The notes under the pieces were generated by a model. It made no database searches. It saw nothing but the letters and a program-made list of their open reading frames with translations, and was not told the DNA's origin. 64,000 nucleotides of DNA, taken from contig JBEKZI010000002.1 of assembly GCA_049510055.1 (NCBI GenBank), forward strand, positions 1-64,000, given 5' to 3'. Shown here piece by piece: positions 25,403-33,961 of this stretch. How positions within the stretch are numbered: the first letter of the stretch is position 1; every line of letters starts with the position of its first letter. Source of the stretch: JALHTV01 sp049510055 (lineage in GTDB: Bacteria; Planctomycetota; Phycisphaerae; SM23-33). The translations under genes were made by a program, and so were the position numbers.

Positions 25403-26881
25403 TTAGAATTGTTTCCGCCGCCGCGCGGGGGGGATGCCCAGCAGCTTGCGGTACTTGGCCACGGTGCGGCGGGCGATGTCCAGGCCGCTTTTCTTCAACT
25501 CGGCGGCCAGGGCGTCGTCGTCCAGCGGGGCGGCCTTGTCCTCGCCCTCGATAATCTCGCGGAGCTTGACCTTCACGGCGTCCCAGGCGACGTTCTGGCC
25601 GTCGGCGGTGGTCGTGCCGCCGGAGAAGAACATCCGCAGCGGGAAAATGCCCACGGGCGTCTGGGCGTACTTGCCCGCCACCGCGCGGCTCACCGTGGCC
25701 ACGTGCACGCCGACCTTGGCGGCGATGTCGGCCATCGGCAGCGGGCGCAGGGCCTCGGGGCCGTCCTCCAGGAACTGCCGCTGCACCTTGAACACCTCCT
25801 CGGCCACGCGGCGGACCGTCTCGCGCCGCTGCTGAATCGCCCCGATCAGCCACTGGGCCGAGCGAATGTTTTTCAGGATGAACTGCCGCGCCTGCGAGTC
25901 GGCGCCGCGATCGCGGGCCATCTTGCGGTAGGCCTTGGAGATGTACAGACTCGGCTGATTGCCATCCGACAGCGTGATCTTGATCTCCCCGCCGGCCAGC
26001 ACTTCCACGAAGACGTCCGGCGAAATGACCGGCACGGTTCGCTGGCCCACCAGCGAGCCGGGCCGAGGGTTCAGGCGCGACAGGCTCTCGATGGCGGCCT
26101 TGATTTCCGGCAGCGATTTGCCGGTGCGCTTGACGATCTGCGGCAGGCGGTTCATCTCGATGTCGCGGAGGAACCGCTGCACCAGGTCCATTTCCAGCGA
26201 CACGTCCGCCCCGGCGGTGGCCTCGGCCGCCAGTTGCAGCATCAGGCACTCGCGCAGGTCGCGGGCGCCCACGCCGGGCGGCTCCAGCGTCTGCACCAGC
26301 GACAGCGCCGCGCGCAGGTCGGCCAGGGAGACCGGCTCGTTGGTCTGCTTGGGCATCTCCTCCAGGGGCGTGCGGAGGTAGCCGTCCTCGCCGATAAAGT
26401 TGATGATCAGCCGGCCGGCGGCGCGGACGGATTCCGCGGCCTCGATGAACGCCCACTGCTGGAGCAGGTAATCGTTGAGCGACTGCTCCGGCGCGGGGGC
26501 GTTGGCCATGGCGTCCATCTTGGGGTCGCGCTCCCCACTGACCGGACGGGGCCGCGGGGAGGCCTCGCGGTAGGCGAGCTCCGAGTCGTACTCGTCCGCG
26601 AAGTCGTCCAGACGCTTGAAGTCTTCCTTGTGGTCGTCGGCGGCGTCCACCACCATGTCCCGCTCGCCGGAGGCGTCGGCCTCCTCGTCGCGGTTGGGCG
26701 GGGCCTCTTCGTCCACCCCCGGCTCGTGCAGCTCCAGCACGGGATTGGACTGAAGCTCCGCCTCGATCCGCTCCTGCAAGGCCAGCATCGGCAGCTGGAG
26801 GATCTCCATCGACTGGATGAGCCGCGGGGAGAGCTTCATCCGCTGCTCGAGCCTGAGCTGTTGCGACGCGTCAAACCTCAT
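25403..26881 (-). CDS. rpoN: RNA polymerase sigma-54 factor
   Basis: RpoN directs RNA polymerase to -24/-12 promoters that need an AAA+ activator. The 492-residue sequence has a Gln/Leu-rich N-terminal region I ('MRFDASQQLRLEQRMKLSP', 'MEILQLPMLALQERI'), an acidic linker of about 70 residues, the core-binding domain and the -12 recognition domain ('VSRAVAGKYAQTPVGIFPLRMFF' region). The C-terminal RpoN box ARRTVAKYRK, which reads the -24 element, is intact at about residues 470-479. No enhancer-binding activator is encoded in this window. It follows recR on the same strand after about 100 bases. Confidence 0.97.
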   Translation of the reverse strand: MRFDASQQLRLEQRMKLSPRLIQSMEILQLPMLALQERIEAELQSNPVLELHEPGVDEEAPPNRDEEADASGERDMVVDAADDHKEDFKRLDDFADEYDSELAYREASPRPRPVSGERDPKMDAMANAPAPEQSLNDYLLQQWAFIEAAESVRAAGRLIINFIGEDGYLRTPLEEMPKQTNEPVSLADLRAALSLVQTLEPPGVGARDLRECLMLQLAAEATAGADVSLEMDLVQRFLRDIEMNRLPQIVKRTGKSLPEIKAAIESLSRLNPRPGSLVGQRTVPVISPDVFVEVLAGGEIKITLSDGNQPSLYISKAYRKMARDRGADSQARQFILKNIRSAQWLIGAIQQRRETVRRVAEEVFKVQRQFLEDGPEALRPLPMADIAAKVGVHVATVSRAVAGKYAQTPVGIFPLRMFFSGGTTTADGQNVAWDAVKVKLREIIEGEDKAAPLDDDALAAELKKSGLDIARRTVAKYRKLLGIPPARRRKQF

Positions 26882-26984
26882 GACGCACCATTCTACGCGC
26901 GATCGGGCGGCGTTGGCAACGCTCGGCGGGGATTGAGGGGTTCAGCCGGCGTAAGCAGGGCACGCCGAGAGGGTTGGGGAGCGC

Positions 26985-27584
26985 TCACATCGGCCGGCGT
27001 TCGTTGATGGCGTCGGCGAGGATGGATTTTGCGGCGTATTCGATCTGTCCGCCGGCCGGCAGCCCGCGCGCCAGGCGCGTGATCTTCACGCCCTTGGGGG
27101 TCAGGAGCGACGTGATGTGCAAGGCCGTGCCGTCGCCGGCCACGGTGGGGTTGGTGGCCAGGATCACTTCCTTCACGCCGCCGGCGGCCACGCGGCGGAC
27201 CAGCGGCTCGATGGTCAGGTCCTCGGCCTCGCTGCCCTCCAGCGGGGCGATGTGCCCCCCCAGCACGTGATAGACGCCGCGATAGGCGCCGGTGGACTCC
27301 AGGGCCAGGACGTCCTTGGGCTGCTCCACCACGCAGAGGATGCTCTTGTCCCGCCGCGGGTCGGCGCAGACCGCGCACAACTCGCCCTCGGCCAGGTTGA
27401 AGCATGTCTTGCACGGCCGGACGCGCTGCTTGACGTCGCGGATGGCGTCGGCCAAGGCCATCGCCTCCTGCGGCGTGCTCTTGAGCAGATAAAACGCCAG
27501 CCGCTCCGCCGTCCGCGCCCCGATGCCGGGCAGCTTGCCCAGCTCCGCCATCAGTCTCTGGATTGTTTCGCTATAGGCAGCCAT
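26985..27584 (-). CDS. recR: recombination mediator RecR
   Basis: RecR acts with RecO (and RecF) to load RecA at gapped DNA. The 199-residue protein has the N-terminal helix-hairpin-helix ('LGKLPGIGARTAERLAF'), a C4 zinc finger (C58, C61, C70, C73), a Toprim domain ('LCVVEQPKDVLALEST', 'YRGVYHVLGG') and a C-terminal Walker-B-like tail 'ARGLPAGGQIEYA'. Length and order are canonical. It lies 6 bases after ybaB and belongs to the conserved dnaX-ybaB-recR order. Confidence 0.97.
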   Translation of the reverse strand: MAAYSETIQRLMAELGKLPGIGARTAERLAFYLLKSTPQEAMALADAIRDVKQRVRPCKTCFNLAEGELCAVCADPRRDKSILCVVEQPKDVLALESTGAYRGVYHVLGGHIAPLEGSEAEDLTIEPLVRRVAAGGVKEVILATNPTVAGDGTALHITSLLTPKGVKITRLARGLPAGGQIEYAAKSILADAINERRPM

Positions 27585-27590
27585 GGCCGG

Positions 27591-27920
27591 TCACCCCAAT
27601 AATCCGTCCATGCCGGGCGGCAGAGGCATGCCGCCGGTCAGTTCGTTCATGGCCTCAGCCGCGGCCGTGGCGGCCTTGTCCTGGGCGGCAGAGACGGCCG
27701 CCTTGATCAGGTCCTCCAGCATGGCCGCGTCGCCCTCGGCCAGCAATGGCGTGGAGATTTTCAGGTCCACCAGTTGCATCTTGCCATTGACCGTCGCCGT
27801 GACGGCCCCGCCGCCAGCGTCGGCGGAGTATTGGCTGGCGGCAATCTTGGCCTGGATTTCAGGCAGCCGCCGCTTCATTTCCCCAGCCAGCTTGATCATT
27901 TTTCCAAGGTCGCCGAACAT
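27591..27920 (-). CDS. YbaB/EbfC family nucleoid-associated protein
   Basis: The ~109-residue DNA-binding protein of the YbaB/EbfC family coats and bridges DNA. The family form is clear: 'MFGDLGKMIKLAGEMKRRLPEIQAKIA', here cut, then a beta strand with 'GGGAVTATVNGKMQLVDLKIS' and a helical C-terminal half ending in 'GGMPLPPGMDGLLG'. The ATG at 27920 gives the standard MFGDLG start; a GTG three codons upstream is closer to the AGGAAT ribosome site. It sits between dnaX and recR, its universal position. Confidence 0.93.
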   Translation of the reverse strand: MFGDLGKMIKLAGEMKRRLPEIQAKIAASQYSADAGGGAVTATVNGKMQLVDLKISTPLLAEGDAAMLEDLIKAAVSAAQDKAATAAAEAMNELTGGMPLPPGMDGLLG

Positions 27921-27966
27921 TGTTCTCACTTATTCCTTGCTTGCGGTGCGGCGGCCTGCCGGCGGT

Positions 27967-29661
27967 TCAGGATTCTTCCGGACTGACCGGGCCTTGGTCC
28001 TTGCGGATGTCCACCACCTCGCCGCCGAACAGGTCCACCACCGCGCGGACGGAGGGGTCCTTGTTGATGGCGTTCTTTTCCGCCGTGCTGAGCCCGCCGA
28101 ACGCCGGGCCGTTGGCGCCATTGGCGCCGTTGATCCGCTGGTAGCGGCACTGCACCTGCCTGCCGGCCAGGGCGGACAAGGCGGCGCTGATGGCGGCGTC
28201 CAGTTGCGAGGAGCACTTCTGGCGGAGCGTTTCGTGCTTGGCGTCGAAGGCCAGCGTCAGCACGCCGCCGTCGAAGGCCGCGACCTTGGCGGGGGCGATC
28301 AGGCCGGCCACCTGCGCCTGCTTGGCCGCCGCCAGGGCCTCCACCACCCGCATCCAGTTGCCCGCCAGCCACGAGGCGTTCCACTGCAACGCCACCGGCG
28401 CCGCACCGGCCGAGGGAGGCGACGGCGATGCGGCCGCGGCGGGGGCGGATTGGAATAGTGCGCTGGCCGAGGAACCACGCTGCGCCGGGGACGCGGCGGG
28501 CCGAGCCACGGGGCCGCCGGTCCGCAGCGTTTCCAGACGTTCGATGAGACTGCCGGGGTCCACGAACTTGTCTGCCTCGGCCAGGCGGACTAGCCCGGCC
28601 TCCAGCAGCGCCCGGCCCAGCGACGACGTGCGGACGTTGCGGGCCAGCATGGCTGCCACTCCCACCGCCTGGACCAGCGCCGGCAGCGAGAATCGCCCCG
28701 TCAGCTCAGCCACCTCGTGGCGCTGGGCGTCGGCCAGTTCCACCAGGTCGCTGTCGGTGCCGCACAGGGCGAGGATCATCATGTTTCGGAACACCTCGCC
28801 GATGGCGGCGGCCGCCGAGACCAGCGTAATGCCCGATTCCAGCATGCCGGCCAGTTCCGCCAAGGCGGCCGCGGACTGCCCGTCGGCAATCGCCCGGGCG
28901 ATGGCGATGGTCCGCTGGTCGGCCGGTGTGCCCAGGACGCGCACGACCTCGGCGTCGGTGACTTTTTCCCCGCCGGCCAGGAGCTGGTCCAGCAGGCTCA
29001 GGCCGTCGCGCATGGAGCCGGCGGCGGCGCGGGCGATGCGAAACAGCGCGTCGGCGTCGGCGTGGACCTTCTCGGCCTTGCAGATCGCGGCCAGGTGGTC
29101 GGCGATTTTCCGCGTGGGGATGTTGCGGAAGTCGAACCGCTGGCAGCGGGACAGGATGGTGGGGGGGACCTTCTCGGCCTCGGTGGTGGCGAAGATGAAC
29201 TTGACGTGCTCGGGCGGCTCTTCCAGCGTTTTGAGCAGGGCGTTGAAGGCCTCGCGGGTGAGCATGTGGACTTCGTCCACGTAGTAGATGCGGTAGCGGC
29301 TGCGTGCGGGGCGAAGGATGGCGTTGGCGCGGAGCTGGCGGATTTCATCGATGCCGCGGTTGGAGGCCCCGTCAATCTCGGCCACGTCGATGTCGTCGCC
29401 GCGGGCGATGGACACGCAGGCGTCGCAGCGGTTGCAGGGGGCCGGCGTGGGGGCCTTGGCCGAAAGGCAATTGAGCGCCTTGGCGAAGATGCGGGCCATG
29501 GTCGTCTTGCCGACGCCGCGCGTGCCGGTGAACAGGTACGCGTGCGCCACGCGGCCGGTTTCGATGGCGCCGACCAATGTGCGGGCGATCGGCTCCTGGC
29601 CGATGACCTGGTCGAACGTCTCGCTGCGGTACTTCCGCGCCAGGACAAGATAACTGGCCAT
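27967..29661 (-). CDS. dnaX: DNA polymerase III subunits gamma/tau
   Basis: DnaX is the ATPase of the sliding-clamp loader. The ~564-residue product starts 'MASYLVLARKYRSETFDQVIGQ'-like and has Walker A GTRGVGKT (46-53), a zinc-binding Cys set (C65, C76, C79, C82), the DExx-type 'YYVDEVHML', sensor motifs 'FIFATTEAEKVPPTILSRCQRF', split, and an SRC motif. The C-terminal third is Ala/Pro-rich, followed by a tau-like domain ('WMRVVEALAAAKQAQVAGL'). The start at ATG 29661 gives the standard N terminus; the frame continues upstream without a family match. No clear A-rich slippage site for a short gamma form was noticed. Confidence 0.96.
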   Translation of the reverse strand: MASYLVLARKYRSETFDQVIGQEPIARTLVGAIETGRVAHAYLFTGTRGVGKTTMARIFAKALNCLSAKAPTPAPCNRCDACVSIARGDDIDVAEIDGASNRGIDEIRQLRANAILRPARSRYRIYYVDEVHMLTREAFNALLKTLEEPPEHVKFIFATTEAEKVPPTILSRCQRFDFRNIPTRKIADHLAAICKAEKVHADADALFRIARAAAGSMRDGLSLLDQLLAGGEKVTDAEVVRVLGTPADQRTIAIARAIADGQSAAALAELAGMLESGITLVSAAAAIGEVFRNMMILALCGTDSDLVELADAQRHEVAELTGRFSLPALVQAVGVAAMLARNVRTSSLGRALLEAGLVRLAEADKFVDPGSLIERLETLRTGGPVARPAASPAQRGSSASALFQSAPAAAASPSPPSAGAAPVALQWNASWLAGNWMRVVEALAAAKQAQVAGLIAPAKVAAFDGGVLTLAFDAKHETLRQKCSSQLDAAISAALSALAGRQVQCRYQRINGANGANGPAFGGLSTAEKNAINKDPSVRAVVDLFGGEVVDIRKDQGPVSPEES

Positions 29662-29766
29662 GCGACTTTCCGTAGCCCTCCGTCCGTGCGGGGGCGGTTC
29701 GTTAATAGAAATGCCGTGCAACTTCGCGTCGAAACTCCGCGACAGGGGCCCGCCAAGCAGGCCAGC

Positions 29767-29870
29767 TCCAGCCAGGTTGCCCTCCGGCACACGCCGACGA
29801 ATCGCTTATGGCTGCTTCCTTCCGGACCTGACCAGGTTCACGCGTCAACGTTGCAGAGGACCCAGCCTTC
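29767..29870 (-). ncRNA. ffs: signal recognition particle RNA (small bacterial, 4.5S-type)
   Basis: The minus strand carries the invariant SRP domain IV hairpin: GGTCAGGTCCGGAAGGAAGC lies at about 29812-29831, with the GGAA tetraloop and the asymmetric AGCAGCC side. The outer strands 'GCTGGGTCCTC' (5') and 'GAGGGCAACCTGGC' (3') can pair to close the rod, giving a length of about 100 bases. Ends are approximate. The RNA binds Ffh and directs nascent membrane and secreted proteins to the translocase. It lies about 105 bases upstream of dnaX on the same strand, a placement seen in many bacteria. Confidence 0.92.
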
Positions 29871-30141
29871 AACGCTACCTGAGCGACGGACTGGTCCCGC
29901 CACTGAGGCCCTCGGCGAAGCATTCGGTCCCGCACAAGCGGATTTCGGGTCATCCCGATTGCTCGGGAATCAGGGCACCGCTAGCGCCCCACCTAGCACG
30001 GCGAGGCCATCATATCCAGGCCGGGACGGGGGAGCAAGACACGCGGGGGAAAAGATATCCGCAGAATGTCGCTATTACGGCAGCAGCGGTACCACACGTG
30101 ATCAGAATGGCCTGATTTTATCCGCTGCTTTGGGGCACTGG
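29871..30141. other. intergenic, upstream of the SRP RNA
   Basis: No gene is supported here. A short hairpin TCCCGA-TTGC-TCGGGA lies near 29953-29968. The SRP RNA promoter must lie in this stretch on the minus strand, but no consensus pair of boxes stands out. Confidence 0.4.
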
Positions 30142-30342
30142 CTAGCGAGGTGCTTTCAGAGCCCAGACGAGTAGGATGATCCATGCCACCACCGTTGCTC
30201 CGAGCAGGAAATTGAGCAAAAAGATCGTCTTTATACGGGGGTGTTTTTGTCGAAAAGCCATGTAGGTTGGGAGAAAATAGATAAAGAGAAATACAATCGC
30301 AACTGGGAACATCCACAACTGAAATGTAAATGTCGCTAGCAT
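30142..30342 (-). CDS. small membrane protein, superinfection immunity (Imm) family
   Basis: The ~66-residue protein is two hydrophobic helices joined by a short basic loop: 'FPVAIVFLFIYFLPTYMAF' then 'RQKHPRIKTIFLLNFLLG' and 'VVAWIILLVWALKA'. The 'YFLPT..AF..KH...IF.LN..LG....W...L.WAL' pattern matches the superinfection-immunity family, named for T4 Imm, which blocks DNA entry of a second phage. Many chromosomal copies exist and most have no proven phage role. ATG 30342 is preferred because CAGGAG lies eight bases before it; an upstream TTG start is possible. Base composition is AT-richer than its neighbours. Confidence 0.8.
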   Translation of the reverse strand: MLATFTFQLWMFPVAIVFLFIYFLPTYMAFRQKHPRIKTIFLLNFLLGATVVAWIILLVWALKAPR

Positions 30343-30397
30343 GACCAATACTCCTGACAAAGGCGCAGTACCTCTCAGAGGTCAATGCTGAGAAGCA

Positions 30398-30700
30398 CTA
30401 CGCCGTCTTGCCCATGGAGGCCTGGAGCTTCTGCTTCATCATCCGGCCGACCTTGAACTTCACGGTCTTCTTGGGCGGGACCTGGACGCGCTCCAGGGTC
30501 TTGGGGTTCTGGGCCATGCGGGCGGCGCGCTGCTTGGTCTCAAAGACGCCGAAGTCGCGGAACTCCAGGCGATTGCTGCGCCCCAGCTCCTCGATCATCT
30601 CGTCGAGAAAGCTCTGCACGATCTTCTTGACCACCACGCGGGTGACGTCCGTCTTGTCGGCGATGCGGTCGACCAACTCTTTCTTCGTTACCGTGTGCAT
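30398..30700 (-). CDS. HU/IHF family DNA-binding protein
   Basis: The 100-residue protein has the HU/IHF fold: 'TKKELVDRIADKTDVTR' (helical base), 'RLEFRDFGVFETKQRAARMAQNPKT' spanning the beta arm with a variant of the GRNP motif ('AQNPKT'), and the C-terminal 'VKFKVGRMMKQKL'. Such proteins bend and compact DNA and aid recombination and transcription. The 'QNPKTLERVQVPPK' arm is more IHF-like, which could matter because sigma-54 promoters often need an IHF-type bend and rpoN is nearby. ATG 30700 follows GGGGACG. Confidence 0.93.
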   Translation of the reverse strand: MHTVTKKELVDRIADKTDVTRVVVKKIVQSFLDEMIEELGRSNRLEFRDFGVFETKQRAARMAQNPKTLERVQVPPKKTVKFKVGRMMKQKLQASMGKTA

Positions 30701-30893
30701 GAACGTCCCCTTCTCATTCAGTCCGCCTTGCGGCGGGTTCAAAATTATGTTACGTCCGATGATCTACGAAACGCAACGCGCTGTGAAGTGCCCGAAGTAA
30801 CCTGCAATATGCGACTTATATTATCCATGGCCCGCGGCCGTTTCAAGTAATTTCCGCTATAAGTTTTCGCCGGTTTTTCCGGCCGGCGAAAGC

Positions 30894-33566
30894 TTACTCC
30901 TGGTACGGTCCGCGCGGGCGGAATTCCAGTTTCGACCGCCGCGGAATCAGGCCCTGCTCTTCGAAGAGCATCAGTTCGTTGTCGTGCTGCAACCAGCAGG
31001 CCGGCAGATAATAGTATTCCTGCGGGCCGATGGTCCAGAACCGTCCGACGTTATGGCCGTTCAGGAAAAGCTGGCCCTTTTTGGCGCCGGCCAGGTGCAG
31101 GAACAGCGGCACGTGCCGCTCGTCGCAGGTGAACTTGGCCGCGTACCAGGCCGGCTGGTCCTTGCCCACGATGTGCCCGCCGCGGGTCGGCGTGCCCCAC
31201 GGCCGGAAGCTCCAGGCGGCGTCGTGCGACAGCGTCTCCAGCAGGCTGTGCAAGGAGAAGCTTTCCAGCGTTTGGTCGCTGACGTCGCCCCACAGCAGCA
31301 GCTTGATGACGTTGCGGCCTTTCTTCAACTCCGCCCCCAGCGTCACGTCGCCGAAGTTATTGCAGCCGGCCGGGAAAAAGCCCGCCGTCCGCTCGTTGCA
31401 GATCACCGCCACGGGGTGGGGGATGTCTGTGAACGACAGGTGCAGGGGCGTCACGCGGCTTAGCGAGACGTTGGCGACGGCTTCCCAGACGGCCGCGTGC
31501 TCCAGGGCCGGCAGGTAGTGCACGTGCTGGCGCGGAACGATGCGCCGCGGGAAGGTTTCGGCGCGCTGGAGCTTGAATTTCAGCGACATGGCCTCGGCGT
31601 CGTAGATGGGGCCGAACAGGCCCTTGGGTTCGCCGAACATCGGTCCGGAGGTGAATCGGCCGAGATTGTCCACCAGCGCCGTCAGGATATTTTTGCCGGA
31701 TCCGGAGCCGGACTTGAACGTCGCCGCCATGGGCTGGCGGACGGCGTCGGCCCCGCGGCCCCAGGTGCCCAGGAGCTTGCCGTTGAAGTACAGCGTGGCG
31801 CGGTCGGAGCAGTCCGGCAGGAACAGTTGCCGCCGGCCGGGCTTGACGTTGGAGAACTCCACGCGATACCAGGTGTAGCCGTAGTGCTGCCCCAGGTGGT
31901 CGGCGCTCCGTGCCCGGTCGGCCTTCTGCCATTGCAGGTCCTTGGCGGTCGACTCGCGACAGACGGCGATGCGGTGCCAGGCGCCCAGCCGCGGCGCGGC
32001 CGCCGTGCGCGGCAGGGGCTTGGCCTTGTGGCGCGTCAGCGTGCCTTCGGCTAGCGACAGCGCGACGTATTCTTCGGCGCCCTTCAGTTCGGCTTCCTCG
32101 ACGGTATTGCCGACGAACTGCGGGCCGAAGACCAGTGCCTCGTCCACCAGCCAGGTTCGCATCGCAAGCTCGCTGCGGACGACGATCACCGTCAATCCCT
32201 GATGCTCGACGATCTTGGGCTCATCCTCGGCCGGCACGGGGATGGCGAGTTCCTTGCCGTTGACGCTGATCCGCCCCTGCCAGTCGGCCGGGCCGTGCAG
32301 GACGAGGAATTTTTGGGCGAATAGCCCCAACGGCGTGAGGTTGGAGTAATCCAGCGTGGCAGTGGGGCTGAGTTTCAGGTCCACCGGCACGGCCGCGGCG
32401 CCGAGGGGTTCCAGTGGCACGTCCAGCTCCTTGCCGGCCGGCAGGGAGACGTGGACGGCGGCGATGTCGACCCGCCCGTTGTTGGTGACCACGGCCCAGC
32501 GGCCCAAGGGGCCGGAGAGGTTCAGCACGGCCGTGGCGTCGTGGATGCTGGCGCCGGGGGGGTCCATGGCGGCCTGGGCGAAGTACGGGCCCATGTGGTT
32601 GGCCAGCATGTTCACCAGGCGGGTGGCGTAGTACTTCTCGGTCAGCCCGCCGCCCTCGGCGATGGGGGCGTCGCAGTCGTAGCTGGTCGTCTGGTAGGCG
32701 GCCTGGCCTGATTCCAGCCGGCCGCCCCAGAAGTCGAAGTTCGTCCCGCCGTGGAACATGGCGTAGTTGAACTGTCCGCCGAGGCCGAGGATCTCCATCG
32801 CGCGGCGGGCGACTTGGCGGGCGTCGCGCCGCGGATGGGCGCCGCCCCAGCAATCGGCCTGGCCGGTCTGGAATTCCGAAACCACCAGCGGGAGGTTCGG
32901 CTGCCGCAGCCGCAGACGCTTGAGCATCTGCACGGCGTCGTCCCAGGCCTGGACGGATTCGATGCCGTCCGGCAGCGGCGGCTCGGAGAACAAGTTGGCG
33001 GTGATGATCGGGATCTCAAAGCCGTACCGGCGGAAAAGCTGGTGGATGAACTGAAGATAGTTCAGCCGGTCGGGCATGGTGGTAAAGACGTACTCGTTTT
33101 CGTTCTGGATCAGGATGATGTTCCCGCCGCGGGTGACCTGGAGCTCGGCCAGGCGGGGCAGGACCTGGCGGAAGTACTTGTCGAAGTAGTGCGTGAAGGC
33201 GGCGTTGGCGGTGCGGTAGGCGATGCCTTGTTTGGTCGTCAGCCAGCCGGGCAGGCCACCGAAGTCCCAGCCGTCGCCGATGTAGGGCCCCGGGCGCAGG
33301 ATGACGTACAGACCCATCTGGGCCGCCAGGCGCACGAAACTGGTGACGTCGTGATCGCCGGCCAGCTGCCACTGCCCCTCGGCCGGCTCGTGAAAGTTCC
33401 ACGCCACGTACGTCTCGATGCAGTTCAGCCCCGCGCGTTTGGCCTTCAGCAGGCGATCGGACCACAGGGCCGAGGGCGTGCGGAAATAGTGGATGGACCC
33501 GCTGACCAGCCAGATGGGTTTGCCGTCCACAAAAAAGCATCTATCGTCATGTGTTACAGTGGCCAT
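30894..33566 (-). CDS. beta-galactosidase, glycoside hydrolase family 35
   Basis: The 890-residue enzyme begins with the GH35 TIM barrel: 'GSIHYFRTPSALWSDRLLKAK', split, 'NCIETYVAWNFHEP', 'GLYVILRPGPYI'. The proposed acid/base Glu is in 'LIQNENEYVF' (about residue 155) and the nucleophile Glu in 'LVVSEFQTG' (about 230). C-terminal jelly-roll modules include 'GQLFLNGHNVGRFW' and 'YYYLPACWL', which cap the substrate site. GH35 enzymes release beta-linked galactose from polysaccharides or glycans. No signal peptide is visible, so it is probably cytoplasmic and acts on imported oligosaccharides. A 395-base AT-rich region upstream holds its likely controls. Confidence 0.94.
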   Translation of the reverse strand: MATVTHDDRCFFVDGKPIWLVSGSIHYFRTPSALWSDRLLKAKRAGLNCIETYVAWNFHEPAEGQWQLAGDHDVTSFVRLAAQMGLYVILRPGPYIGDGWDFGGLPGWLTTKQGIAYRTANAAFTHYFDKYFRQVLPRLAELQVTRGGNIILIQNENEYVFTTMPDRLNYLQFIHQLFRRYGFEIPIITANLFSEPPLPDGIESVQAWDDAVQMLKRLRLRQPNLPLVVSEFQTGQADCWGGAHPRRDARQVARRAMEILGLGGQFNYAMFHGGTNFDFWGGRLESGQAAYQTTSYDCDAPIAEGGGLTEKYYATRLVNMLANHMGPYFAQAAMDPPGASIHDATAVLNLSGPLGRWAVVTNNGRVDIAAVHVSLPAGKELDVPLEPLGAAAVPVDLKLSPTATLDYSNLTPLGLFAQKFLVLHGPADWQGRISVNGKELAIPVPAEDEPKIVEHQGLTVIVVRSELAMRTWLVDEALVFGPQFVGNTVEEAELKGAEEYVALSLAEGTLTRHKAKPLPRTAAAPRLGAWHRIAVCRESTAKDLQWQKADRARSADHLGQHYGYTWYRVEFSNVKPGRRQLFLPDCSDRATLYFNGKLLGTWGRGADAVRQPMAATFKSGSGSGKNILTALVDNLGRFTSGPMFGEPKGLFGPIYDAEAMSLKFKLQRAETFPRRIVPRQHVHYLPALEHAAVWEAVANVSLSRVTPLHLSFTDIPHPVAVICNERTAGFFPAGCNNFGDVTLGAELKKGRNVIKLLLWGDVSDQTLESFSLHSLLETLSHDAAWSFRPWGTPTRGGHIVGKDQPAWYAAKFTCDERHVPLFLHLAGAKKGQLFLNGHNVGRFWTIGPQEYYYLPACWLQHDNELMLFEEQGLIPRRSKLEFRPRGPYQE

Positions 33567-33961
33567 TCGTCTGTCAGCCCCCTAAACCGTCGCCTCAGAA
33601 ATGGGTTCGCCAAGATGCGAAGCATTTGTGGCATGAGTTTACGTTTTGTCATAGACCATGCAACAGAAAATAGGACGCAGAATCGGTTTGCGGCTAAAAA
33701 TGGCGTACGATTTAGCAGTCTAGCCTAAAAGGTATGCTTATCATATTTTCTGGTTCCATAGTAGTAATATTTTGAATAAGTCAAAACGTTGTGTTTTATA
33801 AGTACTTTATTTTTATGGCATTACACTCAATATGCCTTCCTGGTCGCACTCCATGCTCATGCGAAAAAACTGAATAAGATAAGCTTATGAATAAGTTCAA
33901 ACGTGGGTGAAAAATAGCCCTAATCTGGGATGAAAAAATGGGCTAACATCGCCTGGCGGCT
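33567..33961 (-). promoter_or_regulatory. AT-rich control region ahead of the GH35 gene
   Basis: This non-coding stretch is strikingly AT-rich compared with the rest of the window. TGAATAAGTCAAAACGT (33773-33789) recurs as TGAATAAGTTCAAACGT (33888-33904), 15 of 17 bases identical and 115 bases apart, close to 11 helical turns. A partial third copy TGAATAAG lies at 33871, followed by the palindrome ATAAGCTTAT (33879-33888). On the minus strand the first copy contains TTGACT (33784-33779), a possible -35 box, with TACTAT (33763-33758) after a short 15-base spacer. These are candidate operator sites for a sugar-responsive regulator. Confidence 0.5.

Noticed and set aside
29660..30174. Plus-strand reading frames across the SRP RNA and dnaX start
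   Set aside because: They cover a conserved RNA gene and run antisense to it; no start site or family match.
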